Positions 1 to 5,354 of a stretch of 9,411 nucleotides of DNA are shown here, piece by piece. The translations under genes and the position numbers were made by a program. The first letter of the stretch is position 1. Each line of letters opens with the position of its first letter. Under the pieces are notes generated by a model. That model saw only the letters and a list, made by a program, of their open reading frames with translations. It was not told where the DNA came from and made no database searches. The stretch comes from an uncultured Eubacteriales bacterium. GTDB lineage: Bacteria > Bacillota > Clostridia > Oscillospirales > Acutalibacteraceae. Location of the stretch: positions 1-9,411 of the forward strand of contig CAKSDA010000059.1 in assembly GCA_934444895.1 (NCBI GenBank). The letters are read 5' to 3'.

Positions 1-626
1 GACTGCAGCATGTTGAAGAGGGTAAAATCATATACAACAATCCCAAAACCGGCAGTCAGGACAATTTGAGGGATAAAACTCCGATACAAATAAGAGATTT
101 GGGCGTCAGACTTTCGTTTGTTCCGGAAGACCGCCTTGGAATGGGCCTCGTAGGCAATATGGATATAATTGATAACATGATGCTTAGAAGTTACAGAAAA
201 GGACATTCGGTTTTCCTTGAACGCAAGGCTCCTAAAAATCTGGCCGACGAAATTATAGATCAGCTCGAAGTGGTAACACCCAGCGCAAATACTCCGGTAA
301 GAAAGCTTTCCGGCGGTAATGTTCAAAAGGTTCTTGTAGGACGCGAAATTGCGTCTTCTCCAACCGTGTTTATGGCGGCTTATCCGGTAAGAGGACTGGA
401 TATAAATTCTTCATATATGATTTATAATCTGCTTAACAAGCAAAAAGAAAACGGTGTAGCTGTAATATTTGTAGGCGAAGATTTGGATGTTCTTATTGAG
501 CTTTGCGACAGAATTATGGTTATCGGCGGCGGCAGAATAACCGGCACGGTTGACGGACGCACCGCCAAAAAGGATGAGATAGGACTTCTTATGACAAAAT
601 CCGGCGGAGGTGAGGCAAATGAATAA
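1..626 (+). CDS. Nucleoside (BmpA-type) ABC transporter, ATP-binding protein, C-terminal part
   Basis: This is the C-terminal 207 residues of a double-ATPase subunit of the RbsA/NupO/YufO kind; the start lies upstream of the window and the readable frame begins at base 3. Only the second nucleotide-binding domain is visible. It has the family's FVPEDRLGMGLV segment, an ABC signature LSGGNVQK, then a D-loop region PVRGLD and an H-loop-region segment VGEDLDVLIELCDRI. The Walker B region reads VFMAAYPVRGLD, without the usual Asp-Glu pair. In this family the second site is normally degenerate (typically a Gln in this place), so here the Tyr suggests a non-hydrolysing site. The protein should sit on the inner face of the membrane and power import through the two permeases encoded next. 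Its stop overlaps the next gene by 8 bases, which indicates translational coupling. Substrate assignment to nucleosides comes from family and gene order and is probable, not proven. Confidence 0.93.
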   Translation, partial: LQHVEEGKIIYNNPKTGSQDNLRDKTPIQIRDLGVRLSFVPEDRLGMGLVGNMDIIDNMMLRSYRKGHSVFLERKAPKNLADEIIDQLEVVTPSANTPVRKLSGGNVQKVLVGREIASSPTVFMAAYPVRGLDINSSYMIYNLLNKQKENGVAVIFVGEDLDVLIELCDRIMVIGGGRITGTVDGRTAKKDEIGLLMTKSGGGEANE

Positions 627-1725
627 TACCGATAGACATGTAAAAGAGCCGCTTTTCCACATAACAAAGCGTTCCGACATAATATGGTGGAAAGCATGGC
701 TTATAAGGGCGGCGGCTATATTCGCGGCTCTTGTGGTTTGCGCGTTTGTTATTGTTATGATCACCGAATACAATCCCATACAGGTTTACGCAACAATGTT
801 TAAGGGGAATTTCGGCAGCAAGAGAAAGATTTTTGTGCTTTTGCAAAATCTTGCAATGCTTTTATGCATTGCAATTGCAGTTACCCCGGCATTTAAAATG
901 AAGTTCTGGAATCTCGGAGCTGAGGGCCAGACATTAGTTGGCGGACTTGCTTCTGCGGCGTGCATGTTTTACTTTAAAGATAGTATTCCGAATGTGCTGC
1001 TTGTTTTAATAATGCTTGTTAGCAGCATAGCAGCCGGAATTATATGGGGAGTTATTCCTGCTTTTTGCAAGGCTAAGTGGGGCACAAACGAAAGCTTGTT
1101 TACCCTTATGATGAATTATGTTGCAATGCAACTTGTCGCATTTGCCATTATGGTTTGGGTTCCGAGCGGTTCAAATGTTATGGGCGTTATAAATCAGAAT
1201 ACCGAAGCCGGTTGGCTTCCGAACCTTTTCGGGCAAAAGTATCTTATAAATATTTTGGTTGTTGCTCTTGTTACGGCGTTTATGTATGTATATTTGAAAT
1301 ACAGCAAGCAAGGCTATGAGATTTCGGTTGTGGGTGAAAGCACCAACACCGCAAGGTATATTGGAATTAATGTAAAAAAGGTTATTATCCGCACAATGAT
1401 AATTTCAGGCGCAATTTGCGGACTTGCAGGATTTTTGCTTGTATCCGGAACCAACCATACCGTTTCAAAGGATCTTGCCGGAGGAATGGGATTCACGGCT
1501 ATTATGGTTTCATGGCTTGCAAAATTTAATCCTGTTACCATGGTAGTTACTTCTTTCTTAATAGTCTTTCTCCAAAAGGGAGCCGGAGAAATTGCCACAA
1601 CTTTCAGGCTTAACGAAAGCGTTTCGGATATACTTACAGGCATTATCATTTTCTTTATAATCGGATGCGAATTTTTCATAAATTACAAAATTAATAAGCG
1701 TTCAAAGCAAAAGGAGGTTAAATAA
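619..1725 (+). CDS. Nucleoside-type ABC transporter permease 1 (NupP/YufP-like)
   Basis: This is a 368-residue polytopic membrane protein of the branched-chain-type permease superfamily (BPD_transp_2). It has a cytoplasmic N-terminus of about 30 residues, then about eight to nine hydrophobic spans. The family landmark WNLGAEGQ (compare FNIGAEGQ) follows the second span, and a GTNE motif and the coupling-loop segment VVGESTNTARYIGI are also present. I chose ATG 619 over GTG 610 because GGAGGTGA at 606-613 lies 5 bases before the ATG and would overlap the GTG. The gene overlaps the ATPase stop by 8 bases and its own stop overlaps the next start by one base, so the three genes form one operon. 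It should form the membrane channel as a heterodimer with the next protein. The solute-binding lipoprotein is not in the window and is probably upstream. Confidence 0.94.
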   Translation: MNNTDRHVKEPLFHITKRSDIIWWKAWLIRAAAIFAALVVCAFVIVMITEYNPIQVYATMFKGNFGSKRKIFVLLQNLAMLLCIAIAVTPAFKMKFWNLGAEGQTLVGGLASAACMFYFKDSIPNVLLVLIMLVSSIAAGIIWGVIPAFCKAKWGTNESLFTLMMNYVAMQLVAFAIMVWVPSGSNVMGVINQNTEAGWLPNLFGQKYLINILVVALVTAFMYVYLKYSKQGYEISVVGESTNTARYIGINVKKVIIRTMIISGAICGLAGFLLVSGTNHTVSKDLAGGMGFTAIMVSWLAKFNPVTMVVTSFLIVFLQKGAGEIATTFRLNESVSDILTGIIIFFIIGCEFFINYKINKRSKQKEVK

Positions 1726-2708
1726 TGCTGAATACGATTTTTGCGTTCATAAACGCCGCAATTATTCAGGGTATTCCGTTGCTTTACGGCGCAACCGGTG
1801 AAATAATTACGGAGAAAAGCGGAAACCTTAATCTGGGAATTCCCGGAATTATGTATATGGGCGGCATATCAGGAATAGTCGGCGGATATATTTACGAACA
1901 TTCCACCGAAAATCCAAACGCAGCTCTTTGCATTATTATTCCGCTTTTGTCATGCCTTTTAGGCTCTTTGCTGCTGGCACTTATTTACAGTTTTTTAACC
2001 GTTACTCTCCGCGCAAATCAAAATGTTACCGGACTTGCCCTTACAACCTTCGGTGTGGGAATCGGAAACTTTTTTGGAGGATCGCTTTTAAGCTTTTTCG
2101 GTGAGACCGGTTCAATTTCGCTTTTTAATACCGGGAAATATTACAAGGCGGCACTTCCATTTGCTGATAAACTCGGACTTTTCGGAAAGACATTTCTGTC
2201 ATTTGGATTTTTAGCCTATCTGGCAATTATCATTGCAATTGCCGCTTCGTGGTTTTTAAACCATACAAGAAAGGGACTCAATTTGAAGGCTGTGGGCGAA
2301 AATCCCGCAACCGCAGACGCAGCCGGAATAAATGTAACAAGATATAAATACTTCGCGACATGCATAGGCGGCATGATAGCCGGTCTCGGAGGACTTTATT
2401 TTGTTATGGATTACACAGCGGGCGCATGGACCAATAACGGATTCGGAGACCGTGGCTGGCTTGCAATAGCCATTGTAATTTTTGCAATATGGAAACCGGT
2501 AACAGCCATATTCAGCTCTGCTTTGTTTGGCGGCCTTTATATTCTTTGCGTATATATACCGGGTCTTTCAAGCAGTACCAAGGAACTTATAAATATGCTT
2601 CCATATGTTGTTACAATACTTGTGCTTGTTGTTGTAAGCGCGCGCAAGAAGCGTGAAAATCAACCTCCGGCACATTTGGGACTTTCCTATTTCAGGGAAG
2701 AAAGATAA
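1725..2708 (+). CDS. Nucleoside-type ABC transporter permease 2 (NupQ/YufQ-like)
   Basis: This is a 327-residue second permease of the same importer, again with about eight to nine hydrophobic spans. Family landmarks are the N-terminal GATGEIITEKSGNLNLGIPG region, which is the hallmark of this subfamily (usually ErsGvlNLGieG), and the cytoplasmic-loop segment LKAVGENPATADAAGINV that contacts the ATPase. A GGFGDRGWLAIAI-like stretch (FGDRGWLAIAIVIFAIW) lies near the C-terminus. ATG 1725 overlaps the preceding TAA by one base and is preceded by AAGGAGGT at 1711-1718 with 6-base spacing. The gene is the last of its operon and is followed by a strong intrinsic terminator. The chain ends in a lysine/arginine-rich, cytoplasmic-looking tail. 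Family assignment is secure; the substrate (purine or pyrimidine nucleosides, less likely another small solute) is inferred. Confidence 0.94.
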   Translation: MLNTIFAFINAAIIQGIPLLYGATGEIITEKSGNLNLGIPGIMYMGGISGIVGGYIYEHSTENPNAALCIIIPLLSCLLGSLLLALIYSFLTVTLRANQNVTGLALTTFGVGIGNFFGGSLLSFFGETGSISLFNTGKYYKAALPFADKLGLFGKTFLSFGFLAYLAIIIAIAASWFLNHTRKGLNLKAVGENPATADAAGINVTRYKYFATCIGGMIAGLGGLYFVMDYTAGAWTNNGFGDRGWLAIAIVIFAIWKPVTAIFSSALFGGLYILCVYIPGLSSSTKELINMLPYVVTILVLVVVSARKKRENQPPAHLGLSYFREER

Positions 2709-2719
2709 AGACAATTTTT

Positions 2720-2761
2720 AAAGCACCGTAAATTACTTCTTTGTAATTTACGGTGCTTTTT
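2720..2761 (+). terminator. Intrinsic terminator of the ABC transporter operon
   Basis: A perfect 17-bp stem (AAAGCACCGTAAATTAC at 2720-2736 with its complement at 2743-2759) has a 6-base loop TTCTTT. The stem ends in T residues, giving TTTTT at 2757-2761. It begins 11 bases after the permease stop. On the opposite strand the stem is not followed by a T run, so it is at best a weak terminator for the convergent fumarase-type gene. Confidence 0.93.
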
Positions 2762-2798
2762 GGTTATTATGAATTTATATTATTTTTTATGGTATTGT

Positions 2799-2878
2799 TA
2801 TGGCCGTTTACCCCCGGATACCCTCCGGCAGTTCATTCCTGCCTATTGCAGTACTTGTGCAAACCGCCTGCTTTAAAA
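2799..2878 (-). other. GC-richer structured stretch downstream of the fumarase-type gene
   Basis: This lies between the convergent operons and has no credible gene. It is visibly richer in G and C than its flanks and holds short inverted repeats: CCGGA/TCCGG (2814-2828, loop 5), GGCAG/CTGCC (2827-2843, loop 7) and TTGCA/TGCAA (2846-2862, loop 7). The first two share two bases, so they compete. On the minus strand an outer pairing GUUUGC/GUAAAC (2864-2859 with 2811-2806) is also possible with one G-U pair, at the expense of the third hairpin. It would form part of the 3' untranslated region of the minus-strand operon. No U tract follows, so it is not a standard terminator. Confidence 0.35.
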
Positions 2879-2908
2879 GGAGTATTGATTTTGCAGAAAA
2901 ATGCTGTC

Positions 2909-3442
2909 TTAATGTGTTTCAAAAACTGAATTTCCTAAGCAGTCAATTCCCACAAAAAGAGGAAAATCACAAAAGGTTAATTTTTTAATGCTTTCGCAGC
3001 CTAAATCCTCAAACGCAATTACTTCGCAAGAGGTAATGCATTTTGAAGCAATTGCTCCCGCACCGCCTATTGCACAAAAATATACCGAACGGTTTTTAAC
3101 AATCGAATCAACAACCTCGCGGCTTCTTTCCCCCTTGCCTATGGTTGCGGCAAGGCCCATGTCAAGCAGCAAAGGCGTAAAGGAATCCATGCGGCAGGAT
3201 GTTGTCGGCCCGCAGCTTCCCACTGCCAGATCAGACGGGGCCTCTGTAGGTCCGGCGTAATATATGCAGGCGCCGTTTAACTCAAACGGCAATGGCTCGT
3301 TGTTCTTTATCATTTTAATAAGCCTCATATGCGCGGCGTCTCTTGCAGTGTAAACGGTGCCGGAAAGAAAAACCTCGTCGCCGGATTTTAAAAGCGGTGT
3401 TTTTTCAACCAGTTCGGATGTATTTAGTCTATGTATTTTCAT
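2909..3442 (-). CDS. Class I fumarate hydratase/tartrate dehydratase-type beta (C-terminal) subunit
   Basis: This 177-residue protein matches the usual length of the separate beta subunit of two-component iron-sulfur hydro-lyases, which interconvert fumarate and malate (or act on tartrate or a related hydroxy-acid). Visible landmarks in order are LSGTVYTARDAAH (residues 26-38), YYAGPT (61-66), GSCGPTTSCRMD (75-86, substrate-binding region), IGKG (101-104) and CAIGGAGA (123-130). The iron-sulfur cluster belongs to the alpha subunit, which is not encoded beside it, although alpha and beta are normally neighbours. The start is ATG 3442, with GGAG about 9 bases upstream; this gives a 14-base overlap with the coiled-coil gene in front of it, so the two are co-transcribed and probably coupled. 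A longer reading to 3490 would lie entirely inside the upstream gene. Fumarase is the most likely activity, with tartrate dehydratase the alternative. Confidence 0.92.
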   Translation of the reverse strand: MKIHRLNTSELVEKTPLLKSGDEVFLSGTVYTARDAAHMRLIKMIKNNEPLPFELNGACIYYAGPTEAPSDLAVGSCGPTTSCRMDSFTPLLLDMGLAATIGKGERSREVVDSIVKNRSVYFCAIGGAGAIASKCITSCEVIAFEDLGCESIKKLTFCDFPLFVGIDCLGNSVFETH

Positions 3443-3989
3443 TCTCAATGTCTCCGCATAAAAGTTCAACCTCGTTTTCAGGGTATTCAAGCTGCCTGAA
3501 TTCGTTTTCTAAGCGTTCTTTAATAGAGGAAAGAGAATTTGTAAGATCGGAAATATTGCTTGCGAGTTTTTCAGCGGTTTCGGTAACATTTGCCTTAACT
3601 TTAGAAAGCTGTATTTCGGTTTGTTCGGTAACCGAAAGCTGCTTCATGGCTTCGGCTTTTATGCTTTCCGCACATTTTTTGGCCGATGAAATAATATCGG
3701 AAGCGTTTTGCTTTGCAACAAGGTACATTGTGCCGATGCTAACGCTCATTTTTTCTATTTTTGTTTCCTGGGCATGATAGTAGTCAAGACGAGAGTTTGC
3801 GTCGTTCAGTACCGACTCAAGCTCTGAACACTTTTTTTGCAATGCCTTAAGTTCATCTTCAAGAGATTTAATTCTTTCCTTATTTTTAAGGTCCTTTTCG
3901 GTAAAGCTTTTGCTTAGAGATTCAACATATTCGGCAACATCCGATTTGTTAAAACCGAAAAGTTGAGTTCCAAAACCAATTTTTTTCAA
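3429..3989 (-). CDS. DivIVA-like coiled-coil protein
   Basis: This is a 186-residue protein with no catalytic motif. The N-terminal segment GFGTQLFGFNKSDVAEYVES resembles the start of DivIVA/GpsB proteins (lfGYnkkeVdeyl), which binds curved membrane. It is followed by long heptad-type stretches rich in Lys, Glu and Leu, at about residues 30-70 and 85-165, broken by a helix with the sequence SVSIGTMYLVAKQNASDII. I chose TTG 3989 because GGGGTGATC at 4000-3992, a good match to the 16S anti-Shine-Dalgarno, ends two bases before it. An upstream TTG at 4016 would place the start in a hairpin loop and has no such site. The gene overlaps the fumarase-type beta gene by 14 bases. The role may be in cell-pole or division-site organisation, but this is inferred only from the N-terminus and coiled coil; its pairing with a metabolic subunit is unexplained. 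Confidence 0.8.
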   Translation of the reverse strand: MKKIGFGTQLFGFNKSDVAEYVESLSKSFTEKDLKNKERIKSLEDELKALQKKCSELESVLNDANSRLDYYHAQETKIEKMSVSIGTMYLVAKQNASDIISSAKKCAESIKAEAMKQLSVTEQTEIQLSKVKANVTETAEKLASNISDLTNSLSSIKERLENEFRQLEYPENEVELLCGDIENENT

Positions 3990-4185
3990 AAGATCACCCC
4001 ACGCATAGGCCGGCAAGATTCAAACTCCGCACGCCTATAAATAATAATTTTTTGTCTTTTATTGTCTTCTCGCTTGTAACACGGCAAAACCCTGCAAATA
4101 CGACAAGCCTGAAAAAGTCTAAAGATTGCTGTTTTGGACAGATTCGGCTTATCCCTGTAACAATAAAAATCAAAAAACATTTAAT
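3990..4185 (-). promoter_or_regulatory. Long structured 5' leader of the DivIVA-like/fumarase-type operon
   Basis: About 195 bases separate the predicted transcription start from the TTG start codon and no gene is seen in them. Visible structure includes GCTTGT/ACAAGC arms (about 4110-4073) and, just before the ribosome binding site, a bulged hairpin with arms ATAGGC-CGG (4038-4033 and 4029-4027) and CCG-GCCTAT (4013-4005). This could be a leader regulator, but no known riboswitch class is recognised. A 64-codon reading through this region has no ribosome binding site and is not called. Confidence 0.4.
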
Positions 4186-4191
4186 AAAACA

Positions 4192-4220
4192 AGTATAACA
4201 GATTATTTAAAACATTACAA
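4192..4220 (-). promoter_or_regulatory. Sigma-A promoter for the DivIVA-like/fumarase-type operon
   Basis: On the minus strand TTGTAA (4220-4215) and TATACT (4197-4192) are separated by exactly 17 bases, and TG-T precedes the -10, giving an extended -10 element. Transcription would start near 4185. It lies just beyond the intrinsic terminator of the upstream minus-strand transcript, so the two units are separately controlled. Confidence 0.65.
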
Positions 4221-4225
4221 TATAT

Positions 4226-4262
4226 AAAAATCTGCCGCGCAAGTAGTAATAAGCGCAGCAGA
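4226..4262 (-). terminator. Intrinsic terminator of the LexA-controlled small-protein transcript
   Basis: On the minus strand TCTGCTGCGC (4262-4253) pairs with GCGCGGCAGA (4240-4231), 10 pairs with one G-U. The loop is 12 bases and TTTTT (4230-4226) follows, then AT-rich sequence. It is correctly oriented to end the transcript that starts at the consensus promoter at 4769-4741. Confidence 0.82.
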
Positions 4263-4456
4263 CCGGGGGAGAATATTTATTTGGTTTCAGTTGTTTTTGT
4301 TTTGCGCCGTATAGGGCGGCAAAATTGAAACCTTTAAATTTAAGCCCATTTTTGTGCTTCAGGTTTTTGATACAATGGAAACCGGAATTTGGCATTTATT
4401 TATAAAGTTTGGGTCTATTATTTAATCCGATTATTTAATATCAAAAGTCTAAAACA
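4263..4456 (-). other. Structured 3' untranslated region or candidate small RNA
   Basis: About 190 bases lie between the stop of the 66-residue membrane protein and its terminator. A composite stem-loop is visible: outer arms GGTTTCAGTT (4283-4292) and AATTGAAACC (4323-4332), 10 pairs with one wobble; and inner arms TTGCGCC (4302-4308) and GGC-g-GCAA (4315-4322) around the loop GTATAG. A 62-codon reading at 4395-4207 has no ribosome binding site and would run through the terminator, so it is not called. No convincing internal promoter was found; TTGATA near 4440 has only a poor -10. It is either a structured 3' end of the mRNA or the source of a small RNA. Confidence 0.45.
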
Positions 4457-4657
4457 TCAGCAGCTTTTGTAGGTTTTTTCGCTGCCTTTGGGAAAGGGTG
4501 TTATAACTGCTTTTTTACCATGCCTGCGACGGGATTTTAAAAGAGAAAACAGTTTGTCCTCAAATTCGACAAATTTATCTTCATGCCAGAAACCCCATAT
4601 TATAACCAGGCCGAAAGCAATTTCCAAAGTTGTTGTGATGATTGAACCTATACTCAT
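4457..4657 (-). CDS. LexA-controlled small single-span membrane protein, function unknown
   Basis: This encodes a 66-residue protein that I do not recognise as a named family. Residues 4 to about 24 are a hydrophobic span (GSIITTTLEIAFGLVIIWGFW) with one buried Glu. An acidic/aromatic segment HEDKFVEFEDKLFSLL follows, then a basic cluster KSRRRHGKK and a polar tail ending in Cys. The basic cluster after the span suggests that the C-terminus is cytoplasmic. ATG 4657 is well supported by AGGAGGAT about 7 bases upstream. Upstream lie a perfect sigma-A promoter and a LexA box, and downstream an intrinsic terminator, so this is a monocistronic unit predicted to be induced by DNA damage. Small membrane proteins under LexA in other bacteria (YneA, SosA, SidA) stop cell division. 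That is a possible role here by analogy of control and size only; no sequence similarity is claimed. Confidence 0.85.
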   Translation of the reverse strand: MSIGSIITTTLEIAFGLVIIWGFWHEDKFVEFEDKLFSLLKSRRRHGKKAVITPFPKGSEKTYKSC

Positions 4658-4713
4658 TTTTTTATCCTCCTGTTGCTTTACAAAAGGTGGTGATATTATG
4701 TTTTTTGCGAAAA

Positions 4714-4725
4714 GAACAAATGTTC
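4714..4725. promoter_or_regulatory. lexA box: LexA (SOS) operator
   Basis: GAACAAATGTTC matches the Gram-positive LexA/DinR consensus GAAC-N4-GTTC exactly. It is extended by AAAA and TTTT to a 20-base symmetric site at 4710-4729. It lies from about +9 to +20 of the minus-strand promoter, a typical position for repression. In the mRNA the same bases form an 8-bp hairpin near the 5' end. The lexA gene itself is not in the window. Confidence 0.8.
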
Positions 4726-4740
4726 TTTTGCTGTATTTTC

Positions 4741-4769
4741 ATTATAATACACCATTTTAATTTTGTCAA
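4741..4769 (-). promoter_or_regulatory. Perfect consensus sigma-A promoter of the small membrane protein gene
   Basis: On the minus strand TTGACA (4769-4764) and TATAAT (4746-4741) are both perfect and separated by exactly 17 bases. The expected start is near 4734. Such a strong promoter combined with a repressor site just downstream indicates a gene that is tightly off and strongly induced on derepression. The leader between here and the gene is about 75 bases. Confidence 0.9.
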
Positions 4770-4858
4770 GCATATTTTTTAAATTTGTCAAAAATTTTTT
4801 ATTTTGCCCTTTTTTAAGGCAATTTTCTTTTCGACAATATAAATATAACAACCTTAGT

Positions 4859-4874
4859 GTCCCATAAATGGGAC
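4859..4874. repeat. 16-base palindrome followed by an A/T-only hairpin
   Basis: GTCCCAT and ATGGGAC are perfect 7-base arms around AA. Seven bases later CAAAAAAATT (4881-4890) and AATTTTTTTG (4893-4902) form a second inverted repeat, followed by eight T residues. No gene ends nearby, so it is not clearly a terminator; it could be an operator or the end of an unseen transcript. Confidence 0.6.
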
Positions 4875-4965
4875 TCGTAGCAAAAAAATTAAAATTTTTT
4901 TGTTTTTTTTGAAAATTTTTTCTGGGCAGAGTGTTATCAACAATAAAACAGAATGAATTAAAAAT

Positions 4966-4997
4966 AAAAACCGGTTATATATAAAAATCAGTTATAT
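4966..4997. repeat. Imperfect tandem direct repeat
   Basis: AAAAACCGGTTATAT (4966-4980) and AAAAATCAGTTATAT (4983-4997) match at 13 of 15 positions and start 17 bases apart. This may be chance in AT-rich DNA or a paired protein-binding site. Confidence 0.4.
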
Positions 4998-5251
4998 AAA
5001 ATTCTATACCAAATTTACAATAACCTATATATTAAATATCGACTGTAATAAGGAAAAATATTCATATATTATAAGAAATAATATGCAAATTCCAAAATAA
5101 CCGTAGAACGAATATCGGTTTTAAGTGGCATATTTTTTTGTTTTGCGAATAAAGATTATATGCACTGCGGTTTGACTTTGTGTGGGTGCGGCAGAGCAGC
5201 AGAAAAAAATACGGTTTTCCCTAAAATTCTACAGGCAATTTATTCACCAAA

Positions 5252-5330
5252 TTTTTCGGCAATAAAAAAATTGTGAAAAAATTTGCCGCCGAAAAACCGA
5301 TTTTAAGCTGTTTCGGCGCTTGAAATCGGT
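5252..5330. repeat. Two adjacent inverted repeats upstream of the polysaccharide promoter
   Basis: The first has arms TTTTTCGGC (5252-5260) and GCCGAAAAA (5288-5296). The second has arms ACCGATTTTAAGC (5296-5308) and GCTTGAAATCGGT (5318-5330), 13 positions with one wobble on the plus strand and a 9-base loop. Read on the minus strand the second hairpin is followed by TTTTTC, which resembles an intrinsic terminator, although no minus-strand gene precedes it in the window. Confidence 0.5.
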
Positions 5331-5354
5331 AATCAATAGGTTTTGCGGTTTAAA

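Larger units (their letters stand above)
4770..5354. other. Gene-free AT-rich intergenic region
   Basis: About 585 bases separate the LexA-controlled gene from the polysaccharide operon, which are divergent. Both strands contain only short open frames without ribosome binding sites; the longest ATG frame on the plus strand (from about 5159) gives 38 codons. The region is strongly AT-rich up to about 5150, with long A and T runs, and less so from 5160 to 5350. It holds several palindromes and one imperfect direct repeat, listed separately. No RNA gene, tRNA or mobile element was recognised. Confidence 0.7.

Noticed and set aside
2800..3260. Plus-strand frames across the fumarase-type region
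   Set aside because: They lie antisense to a clearly recognised beta subunit gene or end within it, and have no ribosome binding sites.
3986..4180. 64-codon frame on the minus strand in the leader of the DivIVA-like gene
   Set aside because: It has no ribosome binding site, no recognisable protein features, and covers the structured leader and the ribosome binding site of the next gene.
4207..4395. 62-codon frame on the minus strand
   Set aside because: It has no ribosome binding site and would read through the intrinsic terminator stem at 4231-4262; composition is not gene-like.
4933..4941. TTATCAACA resembling a DnaA box
   Set aside because: It is a single site with one mismatch to TTATCCACA, with no cluster, no dnaA/dnaN genes and no unwinding element arrangement.
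5159..5275. 38-codon plus-strand frame starting MHCGLTLCGCG
   Set aside because: The cysteine-rich start is curious, but no ribosome binding site or promoter is seen and the rest is composed of AT-rich codons typical of intergenic DNA.
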